DNA of 21,070 nt from a virus: positions 1 to 21,070 of IMG/VR virus record IMGVR_UViG_3300010155_003575, one strand, 5' to 3'. Of the stretch, positions 20,726-21,070 are shown one piece after another. A program made the position numbers and the translations under genes. The stretch's first letter is position 1. Every line of letters begins with the position of its first letter. Below the pieces are notes generated by a model. It was not told the DNA's origin, searched no databases, and saw nothing but the letters and a program-made list of their open reading frames with translations.

Positions 20726-21070
20726 TTATCCTATTACACTCTGAATTTCCTTACCAAGGACGTTAATGATCTGCTTGCCCAGCGCACCTTCTTCAGTTCG
20801 GAAAGTAATTTCAATAGGTTGTTTTACAAGAGGGGTATTCTGTGAGGCTGCTGCCGGCGCGGTGGCTGGGGCTGGGGCCTGGCGGCCGGCCGTTACGGCG
20901 CCCATAGTGGCAGCTAGCGCACGGGGGACGAGATCGAGCGCGACCCGGGCACCGCTAGCGACTGCCGGTGGGGCCACTTCGTCCAAATCAGTCAAAAACG
21001 CATCTTTCAGCCCCATCATGGCGCCGGCAACGTTGTTCAAGTGACTTGCTGTGTTGGGGAGTGCCCGGCT
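20726..21070 (-). CDS. C-terminus of a larger virion protein, possibly tape measure (cut by the window)
   Basis: The reading frame is open to the last base of the window, and the only internal start-like codon is a TTG without a ribosome site, so the real start lies outside. The visible 114 residues begin inside a small, mostly alanine-rich region. A low-complexity Ala/Pro stretch (APAPATAPAAAS) follows, then a short beta-like end, PIEITFRTEEGALGKQIINVLG. Tape measure proteins often end this way, with a linker and a small strand-helix unit, and they usually precede the tail adaptor and baseplate genes as this one does. The evidence is positional and weak; it could be another tail protein. The next gene begins 23 bases after the stop. 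Confidence 0.5.
   Translation of the reverse strand, partial: SRALPNTASHLNNVAGAMMGLKDAFLTDLDEVAPPAVASGARVALDLVPRALAATMGAVTAGRQAPAPATAPAAASQNTPLVKQPIEITFRTEEGALGKQIINVLGKEIQSVIG

Noticed and set aside
1-21070. tRNA genes, CRISPR arrays, insertion sequences, integrase or attachment sites
   Set aside because: Non-coding gaps are all under about 80 bases, with no tRNA-like fold, spaced repeats or transposase motifs. Nothing points to a temperate or mobile element in this window.

Overview
The window is a gene-dense piece of a tailed-phage genome, most likely a contractile-tailed (myovirus-type) phage from an uncultured, possibly aquatic, lineage. All 18 genes I accept lie on the minus strand, so transcription runs from high to low coordinates. 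Genes abut or overlap by 4-17 bases, there are no rRNA, tRNA or CRISPR elements, and ribosome binding sites are of the AGGAGG type. The gene set combines T4-like replication proteins, tail and baseplate proteins and an endolysin. Both outer genes are cut by the window ends. The host cannot be read from the sequence. The sigma70-like promoters (CTTGAC ... TATRNT) and strong Shine-Dalgarno sites suggest an ordinary Gram-negative-type bacterium.

Right block (21070 to about 14622), virion module in transcription order: the C-terminus of a large protein (possibly the tape measure); a 407-aa tail/baseplate protein; a 111-aa gp53/LysM-type baseplate wedge protein; a 1091-aa baseplate or hub-like protein; and a 398-aa protein of unknown function. 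I found no sigma70-like promoter in the first 5 kb of this block.

Middle block (14621 to 7673), DNA replication and recombination: a very compact family-A DNA polymerase without an exonuclease domain; a protein that looks like a degenerate FtsZ/tubulin-fold member; a gp32-like zinc single-strand-binding protein; a RecA/UvsX recombinase; a dCMP-deaminase-like enzyme; a 5'-3' exonuclease/FEN; and a DnaB-type helicase. Several good sigma70-like promoters punctuate this block. A hairpin leader precedes ssb. Between ssb and recA sits a potential H-type pseudoknot that doubles as an intrinsic terminator.

Left block (7666 to 1): a B12-dependent (class II) ribonucleotide reductase, a small zinc-binding protein, a GroES/gp31-like co-chaperonin, an amidase endolysin, an exported metzincin-type metalloprotease, two enzyme-fold proteins with altered active-site loops (FAD/NAD-binding-like and nucleotidyltransferase-like), a two-helix membrane protein, and a DnaE-type DNA polymerase III alpha subunit running off the window.

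Points most worth follow-up: two unrelated DNA polymerases in one phage; the tubulin-like protein inside the replication operon; the pseudoknot/terminator between ssb and recA; and the pair of enzyme-like proteins with lost motifs. Functions come from motif reading only. No database search was run.
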